DNA of 64,000 bases, taken from Streptomyces nodosus. Lineage in GTDB: Bacteria; Actinomycetota; Actinomycetes; Streptomycetales; Streptomycetaceae. The stretch is from contig NZ_CP023747.1 of the NCBI RefSeq assembly GCF_008704995.1, positions 2,382,501-2,446,500 on the forward strand. The letters run 5' to 3'. Both the position numbers and the translations under genes were made by a program. Shown one piece after another: positions 26,575 to 35,530 of the stretch (within the stretch, counting starts at the first letter, position 1; every line of letters starts with the position of its first letter). Under the pieces are notes generated by a model that worked only from the letters and a program-made list of their open reading frames with translations, did no database searches and was not told the origin of the DNA.

Positions 26575-28587
26575 TCAGCTCAGCTTCCGGCAGTAGAGGG
26601 CGTCCGGGGTGCCACTGGAGCCCACCCGGCCGGTGTAGGCGATCCCGGCCAGATACTCGTCGTTGGCGCACTGTCCCTTGTAGCGGCCGTAGGCGAAGTC
26701 GCCGCCCTGGGGGGACACGCCCCGGTTGTCGCCGCGGTCGAACCAGACGGTCCGGCCGCTCGTGCCGAGCGCTCCCGCCGGGGCCGCGGTGCACAGGGCG
26801 GCGGAGACGGCGGAGCCACGGACGCTGTAGCCGGTGAGGAACTGGCCCTCGGCGCACTGGAGTTTGGTGTACCCACTGGCCCAGTCCTGGCCCGGGGCGA
26901 CATGACGCTCGTCGGTGACCACCTCATGGACCCCGGCCGGGTTCGCCAGGGGACCGGTGGACACATCCGTGCACAGACCGCGGTTGCCGGTGTGACTGAC
27001 GCCGAGGAGGCGCTGCCCGTCGGGGCAGACGGCCTTGCGCGCGCCGGGATTCCAGTCGGGCAGGGCGCGCATCCGCCGGGAGGCGACGAAGTCGCCGTGA
27101 TCGGGGCTGAGCATCGACCAGTTCGCCACGGGGGCGACGGGGCCGGTGCGCCCCTGGGCCTGCACGAGGCGGCTCCACGCGCCGGCCCGCCAGTCGTCGC
27201 CGTCGTAGACGCCCATACGGTGACCGGCCGAGTCCCAGTGCAGCAGGGCCCAGCCGTTGCCCTTGCGGTCCTCGTGCCAGCCGACGAGCGGCCAGTACGC
27301 GAAGTCGGCGTCGGCCCGGACGAGGAGGTCGACGAAGTTCTCGAACCAGGCGCGCGGCGCGGCGCCGGTCTCCTCGCGGCCGCCGACGCCGAACTCGCTG
27401 ATCCAGACCGGGGCGGTGAAGTGCTGGTCCTGCTCGGCGGCCACATAGAGGGCCTGACGGTTGACCACATCGGTCAGTTCGGCGGGGCTGAGGTCGCGGT
27501 AGCGGGGGTCGCTGGTCTCGCCGAGTCCGGTGGCGCCGCTGTGGTTCGGGCCCGTGTAGTCGTAGAAGTGGGCCGAGTAGACGAGCTTGCCGGAGTCCAC
27601 GAGCGTGTGGGAGAGCCGGCGTACGGGTTCCAGGGTGGGGCGCCCGTGCGCGAAGCCGTCGACCGGGATACCGGTCCAGTTGATGCCCTCGACGATGATC
27701 AGGAGGTCGGGGTCGGCCTCCATGAGGATCCGGTCGGCGACATGCTGCGAGGCGGCGAACCAGTCGTGGTCGTCGCCGAGACCCCAGTTGGGGTCGTCCC
27801 AGACGTTGCGGCGCACCTCGTTGTAGAGGTCGGCGCCGACGACGCGCTTGTCGTCGCGGTAACGGCGGGCCATGAACAGCCAGTCGTTCTCCCACGCCCC
27901 GGTGGACTGCCCGGCGTTCCAGCGCTCGTTCCCGTCCACTCCACAGCACCAACGTGTCGTATTGGTGTGGTTGTTGAGGATCACGGCGAGTCCGGCGTCG
28001 GTGAGCCCGCGCACCACCGCGTCGTACACCTGGAGCGGTGTCTTCCCGCGCAGGGAGGGGTTGGCGGCGACGGCACGGTCCGTGACGGGACGGTCGTCGT
28101 GGATCATCTCGTTGGAGAAGGGCAGCCGGATGCTGTTGATCCCGATCTCCTGGAAGCCGGAGATGATCTCGGCCATGGGGGCCCGGTCCAGCCCCAGCGG
28201 GACACGGCCGGAGTTCTCACCCGCATGGTGATTGGCGTCGTCCTCGGTGTCCCCCGAGCCGTTCCAGGTGCCGCTGGCCCCGTGCCAGTTGCCCGACCGC
28301 AGCTTGAACCGGTTCCCCTTCGCATCGACGATCCAGCGCCCCCGCGTACTGAGCGGCGGCGTCCAGTCCGCGGCAACTCCGGAAGGCTCCGCGGACTCCG
28401 CCCCGGGCTGCCGCGGCACGGTAGCCGCGGGGGTCACGGCTGCCGCACCGGCCACGGGGGGCACGCCAGCCACGGGGGTCACGCCGGTCACAGCGGCCGC
28501 GGGGGTCACTGCGGCCACGGGAGTGGGCGCCAGAGGTGTCAGCAGGAGTACGGCGGCCAGGGTGGCCCTGCCCAAGAATCCGCGCAC
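26575..28587 (-). CDS. Secreted GH5-family glycoside hydrolase with three C-terminal Cys repeats
   Basis: 670 residues. A signal peptide (1-25) precedes an Ala/Val/Pro-rich linker (26-70). The TIM barrel (about 80-480) has the proton donor Glu257 in LYNEV and the nucleophile Glu398 in WISEFG, as in GH5 endoglucanase/mannanase-type enzymes. The tail (about 515-670) holds three repeats of the form C-x(5)-L-x-G-[VYI]-x(n)-C (Cys521-539, 578-599, 640-666). These may form a small carbohydrate-binding module, which is inference. The polysaccharide substrate is unknown. Confidence 0.87.
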   Translation of the reverse strand: MRGFLGRATLAAVLLLTPLAPTPVAAVTPAAAVTGVTPVAGVPPVAGAAAVTPAATVPRQPGAESAEPSGVAADWTPPLSTRGRWIVDAKGNRFKLRSGNWHGASGTWNGSGDTEDDANHHAGENSGRVPLGLDRAPMAEIISGFQEIGINSIRLPFSNEMIHDDRPVTDRAVAANPSLRGKTPLQVYDAVVRGLTDAGLAVILNNHTNTTRWCCGVDGNERWNAGQSTGAWENDWLFMARRYRDDKRVVGADLYNEVRRNVWDDPNWGLGDDHDWFAASQHVADRILMEADPDLLIIVEGINWTGIPVDGFAHGRPTLEPVRRLSHTLVDSGKLVYSAHFYDYTGPNHSGATGLGETSDPRYRDLSPAELTDVVNRQALYVAAEQDQHFTAPVWISEFGVGGREETGAAPRAWFENFVDLLVRADADFAYWPLVGWHEDRKGNGWALLHWDSAGHRMGVYDGDDWRAGAWSRLVQAQGRTGPVAPVANWSMLSPDHGDFVASRRMRALPDWNPGARKAVCPDGQRLLGVSHTGNRGLCTDVSTGPLANPAGVHEVVTDERHVAPGQDWASGYTKLQCAEGQFLTGYSVRGSAVSAALCTAAPAGALGTSGRTVWFDRGDNRGVSPQGGDFAYGRYKGQCANDEYLAGIAYTGRVGSSGTPDALYCRKLS

Positions 28588-28769
28588 GGTCGACCGTCCC
28601 GAGTGAGCATGGCTGTCATGTCTGCGTCAGCATGCTGGACACCGAACCCCCCGTCCACCCCTCCCCCACCAAATCCCGCCACCCGCACCTCAACGGCCCC
28701 ACGACTCCGGCCGGTCCGGCCCCCGCCCCCGAGGCTCAACCTCTGCTGCCGCGCAGGAGGATCTCGTCC

Positions 28770-29320
28770 CACCGTGCCGTCGTACATGACCACGAAGGGC
28801 TTCAGGTCCGGTGCGGTCTTCTTCAGCGGGTCGGCGCCGACATCGGGCAGACCGATCTCGTGCACGCGAACCAGGTCCCGCACATCGGGGATGCCAGAGT
28901 CACGCAGAAAGACATTGGCGCTGCAGGCGAACGCCTCAATCTGCTTCTCCGTGAGGGTCTTCAGACCGGGGGTCGGGTCGCCCGAAGTCACCGTCGGGAC
29001 CTCGCCCCCGCCGTACTTCTGGAGCAGCTCACCGGCCGGTCCGGGACCGTGGACGGCGACCGGCTCGACGATTCCGTTAAGGCGGACTTGAGGTCCTTGT
29101 ACTTCAGACCGGCGCACCCCTACTGGGTGACCGCGGAACGGCCGCAGTCAACCAGATAGACACATATCCCGGCCGACCAGCGCCGAGGCGATGCCCGTAC
29201 GGTCGTTCTCCGGCTGGGGCCCGCCCACGGTGCTCAGAAGGACGAGACGGTGCTTTCCGCCGGCCGCCACAGCGACAGCCGAGGCACCGAGGAAGTGGCG
29301 CCGGGAGGCGTCCGCGACTT
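28770..29320 (-). pseudogene. Degraded MBL-fold metallo-hydrolase (Tat-exported type)
   Basis: Read on the minus strand, pieces of one protein appear in different frames. First is a Tat-like SRRHFLGASAVAVA with GGPQPENDRTGIASAL, then VYLVDCGRSAVTQ interrupted by a TAG, then AGLKYKDLKSA. After a frame change come VHGPGPAGELLQKYGGGEVPT and DSGIPDVRDLVRVHEI. The block that should hold the HxHxDH zinc motif is deleted between KDLKSA and VHGPGPAG, and the C-terminus is missing. Frameshifts, a nonsense codon and loss of the active site make this a pseudogene. Family assignment is from remembered sequence pattern. Confidence 0.72.
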
Positions 29321-29676
29321 CGGTGTGTCCACCGGAACAACAGGGCACCGCACCGGGCGGCAGAGCGGCGAGGTTCAGGTCCTGCTCCACACAGCCGATG
29401 TGAACGCGATCGGCGCGGTCCCGTCCGCTGCCCACGCATCCGACGCGTGGGCGGAGACACCACGGCGTCCAAAATCGATCTGTGCCAACTGGCCCGTGCA
29501 CTAACGTGGTTACCCGCTGCGCACCTTCCCGGAGGGTACGTCGGCGGTGTTCCAGGTGCCGGTCCTCGGCGATGAGCGACGAATGGTCTCCACCGCGTGC
29601 CACACGCGGTGTGACTGCGGATGCCCGGTAGGGCGATCCCTGCCATTCCCAGCTCACGCTCAGGAGTGGAAACCTC
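29321..29676. other. 356-bp intergenic region, no gene seen
   Basis: It lies between the MBL pseudogene and a 42-codon gene. Open frames on the minus strand continue from the pseudogene and look like shadows. An SD-like AGGAGTGG at 29662-29669 belongs to the small gene that follows. Confidence 0.5.
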
Positions 29677-29805
29677 ATGAACCCCGTTGAGTACCAGCGT
29701 GCACGTCGTGACCTGATTCGTCAGATTCTGGTCGACGTCACGGTGGGAATCATCACCAATCTACTGGTGACGGCTCTTACCGTGGTAGCGCGCCTGGTCT
29801 GCTGA
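29677..29805 (+). CDS. 42-aa single-pass membrane protein (DUF6408-like)
   Basis: ATG at 29677 with AGGAG about 10 bases upstream. The peptide MNPVEYQRARRDLIRQ has a charged N-terminus followed by one hydrophobic helix (VTVGIITNLLVTALTVVARL). Layout and length resemble small Streptomyces membrane proteins of the DUF6408 type, recalled rather than searched. It is the only gene between the pseudogene and the nuclease-helicase block. Confidence 0.55.
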   Translation: MNPVEYQRARRDLIRQILVDVTVGIITNLLVTALTVVARLVC

Positions 29806-29856
29806 CCGGCAGGTGGCGGGCCCGGGAGCCCGCCACTCCGCCTACCGGCCACCGTT

Positions 29857-31980
29857 TCAGAAGAGACGCATCTCTCCGGGCGGAGTGTCCTTCTTCTGAC
29901 GCTTCCTGCGGCGGCGCCGCCCTCGGCCGGGACGGGGCAGATGTGGCTGTCGCGCCTGCTCCGGCAGGTTCTCCCAGGTGGGTCGCAGACCGTGTATCTC
30001 GACATCGCCGACGAGCCCCTTCAGGTAGTCCCGGGTCTCCTCGTCCGTGGAGTAGAGCACGGTCGCCCGGCTCGCCCGGGTCATCAGCACGTGGTACGCG
30101 TGCCGGACGAGTCGGGCGAACTCGTCATCGTCCACGCTCTTCGGCTTCACCTTGGGATCGAAGGACCCGGGAACGGCCACCCGCTTGACGCCCGCCTCCT
30201 TGTCCGCCCTCTCCTTGCCTCGGCGGAACACCCAGCGATCGCCCCGGCGCACCATGTCCTCACCCATGATCACCCCGCACCAGTCCCACTCCAGGCCCTG
30301 CGCGGTGTACACACAGCCGATCTGGCCGAGACCGTTCTCGTGCACGGACCAGATCTTGGAAGGCGGGACGGTCTTGTTCTCGCAGAAGGACTCACTGTCC
30401 GCGTTCCACGGCCGGTGCCAGCCGCCGATCCGGACATCGGACTCGAGCCGCTTCTCCTTCCCCATGGGCTTCGTCCAAGGCCAGCAGTAACCGGCGACCA
30501 TGCGCGCGGACGCTCCCGCCTCAGCCTCTGAACGGATGATCCGTTCAAGATCCTCCGGGCTGTCCACGACCTCGACGTGCATCAGCCCGTCCGGGGTCCA
30601 CAGCTCCGGCTCCGCGTCGGACACCCCCAGCGCGCCGCGCACCCAGCGGATGTAGGCATCGCTGCCACCGCACCGAAACTGTTCCCGCAGGCCGCAACGG
30701 ACCAGGTGGGCGTCATAACGCCGTGCCGCGTCCTCCACGAGGTCGACGGTGCCGACCTCCTGAGGGCGCACGGACTGGCCTTCGTCGAGGAAGAAGATCG
30801 TCAGCCGGGAGGCGTCGAGCAGTTCGTCCACCTGGGGCTTGGTGCCCCAGTCCTCGGGTTTCCAGAAGCGGTTGGTGGAGCGGTCGCGCAGGCGGTGGGC
30901 CTCGTCGCAGATCAGCACGTCCAGAGGCGGGTCGGGTGGGGTGACGAAGTTGCTGAAATAGGTGAAGGTCTCCTTGAACTCCCTGTCGCCGAAGCCGACA
31001 TGCTCCTGCAGGGCCCCGTTGAACGCCCTGCTGCCGCTCGCGTACTTGACCGTGCGGCCCTCCGCCTCCAGTTCGGCCTTGATCTGGAGGCCGATGGCGC
31101 TCTTGCCCGTACCGGCGCCTCCCGTGACCAGGAACACCACCCGCCGTTCATCGGGTATCAGAGCGGGTCGCCGGGGGTCGGGCAGCACCTTGGAGGCCGT
31201 GTCCAGGATCTGGTCGGCGACCTTCTTCTGCCGGCCGCGCAGGGTGAAGACCGTGTCCTCGCCGCTGGAGCGGATCATGGCGTCGAGCAGCGGGGTGTTG
31301 CGCAGGCCCATGCTCCGTAACAGGATCTCGGCCGCCGAGTCGGCGCCGTCGGCGGCGAAACTGCTCCGCAGATCCGACAGCAGTTGGGCACGGCGGTCGC
31401 TCGTGTAGACACGGGCGTAGGAACCGGTGGGCGCGTCCACGCCGACCAGCGGGAGTACCGAGGCGTCGGTGGCGTTGTGCAGATAGGCGAAGCCGCCGCA
31501 CTCGAAGTCCAGTCCGTGCAGTGGCCCTCTCTCACTCGTGAACGCATCGTAGTATTCGCGCAGTTGCAGCGCCGGGTGCTTCTTCTCGCCCATGCCTGGG
31601 ACATGCACCAAGTCCGCGGTGGCTCGCTCCACCCGGGTCACCGTCGACCACCGCTTCAGCTCGACGAGTTGGACGGACAACCCCTTCTCTTCGGGATGAT
31701 GGCCCACAAGGACGACGTCGATGAGCCGTGGGTCCCCGGTGCGGTCGGTCTCGTCGAGGGTGGCAGCGCACTCCACGACCATCTCGACGTTCCCGCGGTC
31801 GGCGGCGACCAGATCCTCGGCAAGATGTACCAGGCTCTCTGCCCAGGCGGAACGTTCGGTCAACGAAGCTTCGGTGCTGAGGAAGTGCTTCCACCTCGCG
31901 GCGAGGTGGGGCACCATACGGCGTCTTGAGCTCAGGGTCAGCAGATCCCGCGCTGCCAGTTTCAGCAGGAGCATGGACAC
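29857..31980 (-). CDS. DUF2075-type nuclease-helicase, paralogue A
   Basis: 707 residues from a GTG at 31980 that follows GGGGG. The N-terminal domain (about 1-170) has a PD-(D/E)xK-like pair: Asp88 in LIDVVLVG, then Glu107 and Lys109 in VELKRW. The second part is a superfamily-1-like ATPase of DUF2075 type with Walker A TGGAGTGKS (286-294), Walker B LICDEAH (DEAH 359-362), FFLDEGQSVRP, LREQFRCGGSDAYI, and the late motifs GCVYTAQGLEWDW and YHVLMTRA. The C-terminus is a basic Arg/Lys tail. Codon 221 is TTA, which needs the bldA tRNA. A DNA or RNA processing or defence role is inferred. Confidence 0.8.
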   Translation of the reverse strand: MSMLLLKLAARDLLTLSSRRRMVPHLAARWKHFLSTEASLTERSAWAESLVHLAEDLVAADRGNVEMVVECAATLDETDRTGDPRLIDVVLVGHHPEEKGLSVQLVELKRWSTVTRVERATADLVHVPGMGEKKHPALQLREYYDAFTSERGPLHGLDFECGGFAYLHNATDASVLPLVGVDAPTGSYARVYTSDRRAQLLSDLRSSFAADGADSAAEILLRSMGLRNTPLLDAMIRSSGEDTVFTLRGRQKKVADQILDTASKVLPDPRRPALIPDERRVVFLVTGGAGTGKSAIGLQIKAELEAEGRTVKYASGSRAFNGALQEHVGFGDREFKETFTYFSNFVTPPDPPLDVLICDEAHRLRDRSTNRFWKPEDWGTKPQVDELLDASRLTIFFLDEGQSVRPQEVGTVDLVEDAARRYDAHLVRCGLREQFRCGGSDAYIRWVRGALGVSDAEPELWTPDGLMHVEVVDSPEDLERIIRSEAEAGASARMVAGYCWPWTKPMGKEKRLESDVRIGGWHRPWNADSESFCENKTVPPSKIWSVHENGLGQIGCVYTAQGLEWDWCGVIMGEDMVRRGDRWVFRRGKERADKEAGVKRVAVPGSFDPKVKPKSVDDDEFARLVRHAYHVLMTRASRATVLYSTDEETRDYLKGLVGDVEIHGLRPTWENLPEQARQPHLPRPGRGRRRRRKRQKKDTPPGEMRLF

Positions 31981-31989
31981 GAGGTGGAT

Positions 31990-32054
31990 CCCCCAGGGCA
32001 CGAGTGACTCGTGCGGATGGGGGCATGTCCATGTGGGGAAGCCCGTCGGGCCGC
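31990..32054 (-). promoter_or_regulatory. Leader hairpin masking the SD of paralogue A
   Basis: On the minus strand, a palindrome GCCCGACGGGC (32051-32041) is followed by a two-part stem. The outer arm CCCCCA (32023-32018) pairs with TGGGGG (31995-31990). The inner perfect arm GCACGAGT (32014-32007) pairs with ACTCGTGC (32005-31998). TGGGGG is the ribosome site for the GTG at 31980, so folding would hide it. The same layout precedes paralogue B. Confidence 0.65.
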
Positions 32055-32152
32055 AATGACGCCTGGGATCTTAGAGAAGTGATCGCCTTCCCCGGCGCGC
32101 AGGACACGCCGGTCGGCTGGAAGCAGGACAATCATGGCCGGATGTCACGCGT

Positions 32153-34063
32153 TCACCGCCGCACGAAGGGCCTCCCGATCGCGGCAGACCGAGGCTCCGG
32201 CCGACCGGACACCAGTTCCCGTAGCTTCTCCCGGGTCTCCGGATCGGTCGAGTACACGACCGTGCCGACCATGCCCCGCGTCAGCAGCACCTTGTACGTG
32301 TTCCGGATGAGCCGGTCCACGTCGGTGTCCGGTGTGGACTTCTTGAAGACCGGGTCCTTGGACGCAGTGCGGTCGGTGACCCAGCGGTCGCCCCGCCAGA
32401 CCAGGTCCGGGCCGATGATGACGCCGGACCAGTCATATTCGAATCCCTGGGCGGTGTACACGCAGCCGATCTGCCCGAAGCCCGCAGGGTCGGTGGCCCA
32501 CAGCGCGGACGGGGGCGCGCCGGAGACCGACCGGTCCCCGCGCAGGTTCCAAGGCCGGGCCCAGCCCCCGATGACGACATCGGGAGGCAGCGGATCGCCC
32601 GGCTTGGGCTCGGGGGACCACCGCCAGCAGTAGCCCGCGGACATCCGGGCACCGTATTTCTCGGCGCGGCGGGCGTCGAGGAACGCCTCCAGTTCTTCAG
32701 GGCTGTCGACGGCCAGCAACTGCATGCGGTCGTCGGGCTCCCACACGACCGGCCCGCCGGGCTCGAGGCCGAGGAGCCGGACCACCCAGCGCAGATAGGC
32801 GTCGCTGCCTCCGCAGCGGAACTGGCTGTCCAGGGGGACGACATGGCATTCGATGCCCCGTCTGCCCGCGGCCTCACGGATTTCGTCCACGGTGCCCATC
32901 TCACCGGGACGCACCACTTGGTGCTCGTCGAGGAAGAAGACCGGTACGTGGGCGACGTCGAGGAGTTCGTCGATCTGTGCCCGGCCAGTCCGCAGTGCCG
33001 CTCGGGTGTAGCGGTTGGCGGAGGTCTCCCGGATGCGGTGCGCCTCATCGCAGATCAGAGCACCCAGGCTGTTCTTCTCCGTGGTCATGAAGCTGTTGAA
33101 GTACTTGAAGAGGTCCTGGACTTCCCGCTTCCGGGCGCCGGCCACCTTGCGCATCGTCGTGGTGAACGACTGCGAACCGGTCGCATGGACCGCGGCCACG
33201 CCCCTCCGGTAGAGCTCGCCGAGCAGTTGGAGCGCGATCACGCTCTTTCCGGTACCGGGGCCGCCGGTGACGATGACGACTTCCTTGTGGTCGGCGCGCT
33301 TCGCCCTTTCCACCGCGTTGAGCACCATGCGGTAGGCGACCTGCTGCTCGTCGAGGAGGACGAACTGCTGTCGCTCCCTCACTTCCTTGGCCGCCACGGA
33401 CATCAGCTGCTTCGACGGCACGGTGGCGCCCGCAAGCAGTTCGTCGGCCGCATGAGCACCGGGGTGCTCATCACTGAGCTTCGACCGGAGGTGGTCCAGG
33501 AACGCGCCGCGACGCTCCCCGGTGAAGAGCCGTCCTCGCCCGTCGCGCTCGATCTCCCGCAGCCCCGCCACCCCGAACTCGGTGGCATTGTGCAGGAAGG
33601 CCACTCCATGGATCCGCTCGCCGTGCTCGGCCACCGCACCGTTGAAGTTGACCAGGTAGTCGCGATATCGCCGCACCTGCTCGATCGGGTTGAGCACGGG
33701 GTGCGCGTAGGCGTCGACATGACACAGGGTGGGGTCGTCCTCGTGCGGAGCCGCCTGGCTCCACTGCTTCAGTTCCACCACGACGTAGGACGGTTCCTGC
33801 GTGACCGGGTGCACTCCGGCGAGGACGACGTCGGCACGCTTGCTGTTCAGCGGTAGCGCGTATTCCAGCATCACCTCGACGTCGTCCAGGCCGGCGTCGT
33901 TGAGCGCGGCTGCCAGGACGGGGATGCTGCGCTCCCAGGAACGCATCTCCGAGGCTCCGGGCCGATAGCCGTGCATATGGACGAACTGGTCGGTGAGGTG
34001 CAGGAACAGCGAACCGTCGAGTGCCATGACGGCGACCGATTTCGCGGACGCGCGGAACAGCAA
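32153..34063 (-). CDS. DUF2075-type nuclease-helicase, paralogue B
   Basis: 636 residues. I chose TTG at 34063: GGGGG lies six bases upstream, and LLFRASAKSV aligns with the start of paralogue A; ATG at 34027 is an alternative. PD-(D/E)xK-like residues are Asp78 in KRADVVLAG and Glu97/Lys99 in VELKQW. Helicase motifs are Walker A TGGPGTGKS (266-274), LICDEAH (DEAH 339-342), FFLDEHQVVRPGEMG, LDSQFRCGGSDAYL and GCVYTAQGFEYDW. It shares motif order and spacing with paralogue A and lacks the basic tail. The two genes lie in tandem, 172 bp apart. Confidence 0.8.
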   Translation of the reverse strand: MLFRASAKSVAVMALDGSLFLHLTDQFVHMHGYRPGASEMRSWERSIPVLAAALNDAGLDDVEVMLEYALPLNSKRADVVLAGVHPVTQEPSYVVVELKQWSQAAPHEDDPTLCHVDAYAHPVLNPIEQVRRYRDYLVNFNGAVAEHGERIHGVAFLHNATEFGVAGLREIERDGRGRLFTGERRGAFLDHLRSKLSDEHPGAHAADELLAGATVPSKQLMSVAAKEVRERQQFVLLDEQQVAYRMVLNAVERAKRADHKEVVIVTGGPGTGKSVIALQLLGELYRRGVAAVHATGSQSFTTTMRKVAGARKREVQDLFKYFNSFMTTEKNSLGALICDEAHRIRETSANRYTRAALRTGRAQIDELLDVAHVPVFFLDEHQVVRPGEMGTVDEIREAAGRRGIECHVVPLDSQFRCGGSDAYLRWVVRLLGLEPGGPVVWEPDDRMQLLAVDSPEELEAFLDARRAEKYGARMSAGYCWRWSPEPKPGDPLPPDVVIGGWARPWNLRGDRSVSGAPPSALWATDPAGFGQIGCVYTAQGFEYDWSGVIIGPDLVWRGDRWVTDRTASKDPVFKKSTPDTDVDRLIRNTYKVLLTRGMVGTVVYSTDPETREKLRELVSGRPEPRSAAIGRPFVRR

Positions 34064-34069
34064 GGACTT

Positions 34070-34155
34070 CCCCCAGGCAGCACGAAGAGACTCGTGCGGG
34101 TGGGGGCATGTCCTTCGAGACTCCACCGGGGTGGAGCGGAAGCCCGTCGGGCCGC
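34070..34155 (-). promoter_or_regulatory. Leader hairpin masking the SD of paralogue B
   Basis: On the minus strand: palindrome GCCCGACGGGC (34152-34142), a small hairpin CTCCAC/GTGGAG (34136-34121), then the masking stem. Its outer arm CCCCCA (34106-34101) pairs with TGGGGG (34075-34070). Its inner arm GCACGA (34097-34092) pairs with TCGTGC (34085-34080). The 3' arm is the SD of the TTG start at 34063. Sequence and order match the leader of paralogue A. Confidence 0.65.
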
Positions 34156-34436
34156 GTTGACGATGTGGTTCAGCGTACCCGGCGACACAGCGGTCCTACT
34201 GGTGGTCGCAGTGGCGGCAGCGGACCCCGTGCCCGGACTCCCCACTGATGTCCGGGTACCGGATATCCGATGCATGGTCTCTGTCCTCTGGAGCCGGCGG
34301 GGTCCGCGTCGTCCCGGCTCGGCCCGTCGCCGGGTCCGGCCCCCGTGGTCCGTCACCGCCCCCCGGCCCGAACCCCGTCTCGGCCTGTCAGCTCAGCGGG
34401 CTTTCCGGGCGTATGAGGAGAACCCTTCGTAACGGA
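34156..34436. other. Intergenic region upstream of paralogue B
   Basis: 281 bp with no convincing gene. It should contain the paralogue B promoter. It carries short dyads such as CCGGATATCCG at 34259-34269 but no clear -35/-10 pair. Confidence 0.4.
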
Positions 34437-34646
34437 TCAGGAACCCTCCGAGGGCATCAGGCCGCCCTCCGACCTGATCAAGCCCCCGGCGGCGAACAAC
34501 GCGTCGATGTCGCCCGTCAGCGCGTCCCGGATATCGGCGCCGAGCCGCGCCCATCCGAAGAAGCGGGCGGCCTCCCGCAGTAGATCCTCGCGATGCACGC
34601 CCGCGAAGGCCCCACGGGCGACCGCAGTGCCCTCTTTGCGCCATTC
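34437..34646 (-). pseudogene. C-terminal remnant of a DUF3320-like helicase-associated protein
   Basis: About 70 residues reading EWRKEGTAVARGAFAG, then VHREDLLREAARFFGW, then ARLGADIRDALTGDIDAL. This pattern (short helix, FGW..LGADIR, IDALFAAGGL) is typical of the last domain of very large DUF3320/DUF4011-type ATPases in defence loci. No ATPase remains upstream; the region before it is the divergent promoter of the next operon. It is probably the scar of a deleted gene. Family call is tentative. Confidence 0.45.
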
Positions 34647-34937
34647 GCTCGGGCCGCATACCTCGTTATCACCACCCCCGTTACCGCCGTCACGCCGAAG
34701 GATCGGCCACCGGTGACGCGTTTCAACCCCCAGACGGCGCAACACTTAACTCACACCACAAATCGAGAACGTTCGTGCGAATTTGAAGCCGCTCCCTGGA
34801 ACACGGATCCCCTTGACTGAATATGACGGCTACATGTTTGGCGGGAATGCGCCTTTGTCTCCAGCTCATGGACACTCGTAGCCTTGATGGGATCTTGCGG
34901 CTTTGCCGTGACCTACGTTCACCGTTCGGGGGATGCA

Positions 34938-35483
34938 ATGGGAGATCAGCTGTCGCTAGCTACAGTGGCAACTTCAGCCATACCGCAAATATTCGCGTTC
35001 CTCTTCGGACGTCTCGGCGCCGTGCTCGACCGTCGTGGCGGAAATAACGCCGATGCACCGTTCGATTCGACAGCAAGTCCAGTCCTGACTGAACCTTCAG
35101 CTTCCCTGCGCATCCGCGATGAGGAGCTGACTGAGGAGCGGATTCGCCGACTGGAAACTATGGCTCGGGAATTGGCTGTCTACCACCGCAATCCTGCTCT
35201 CATTCGAGCCGATGACGAACACCTGCTGCTCGCAATGAGCGCGCTGCGCGACGACCTGGAGACGATCTACGGGCAGTCGCTGTCTTTCGTCGGTGAACGA
35301 CGTTCTGCGCCGGGCGTGAGGGTGAGGCAAAGCGTTGACGAGGTCGAGGCAGACGGAGTGGCCCGGGCGGTCAGGGTTGGGCGGGTGACCGCCGACGCGT
35401 CGGCCGACATCGAGCAGCGGACCAAGGTGGTACGCCGAGGCGGCGAGCTCACTGCACTCGAAATCGACGGCACGCTCGGATAG
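34938..35483 (+). CDS. First gene of a four-gene NTPase operon; unknown, N-terminal amphipathic helix
   Basis: 181 residues starting MGDQLSLATVATS; GGGGG lies five bases upstream. A hydrophobic N-terminal segment (about 8-28, IPQIFAFLFGRLGAVL) could insert in or bind a membrane. It is followed by a charged helical segment (LRIRDEELTEERIRRLETMARELAVYHRNP) and a beta-rich tail. No known family is recognised. GC is visibly lower than in the flanking core genes, suggesting transfer. Confidence 0.65.
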   Translation: MGDQLSLATVATSAIPQIFAFLFGRLGAVLDRRGGNNADAPFDSTASPVLTEPSASLRIRDEELTEERIRRLETMARELAVYHRNPALIRADDEHLLLAMSALRDDLETIYGQSLSFVGERRSAPGVRVRQSVDEVEADGVARAVRVGRVTADASADIEQRTKVVRRGGELTALEIDGTLG

Positions 35484-35530
35484 CACTCGCAAGCCAAGAG
35501 GATTCCGGGATCGGCACCACGGGGGTAGGG

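Noticed and set aside
26503..29091. 862-codon plus-strand frame opposite the GH5 gene
   Set aside because: It is an antisense shadow of a well-supported glycosidase, and its tail crosses the decayed MBL gene with no domain motif.
31532..32131. Conserved upstream ORF beginning MPPxARV in both nuclease-helicase leaders
   Set aside because: The ATG is part of the conserved hairpin arm; the peptides diverge after seven residues and no SD precedes them, so RNA structure explains the conservation better.
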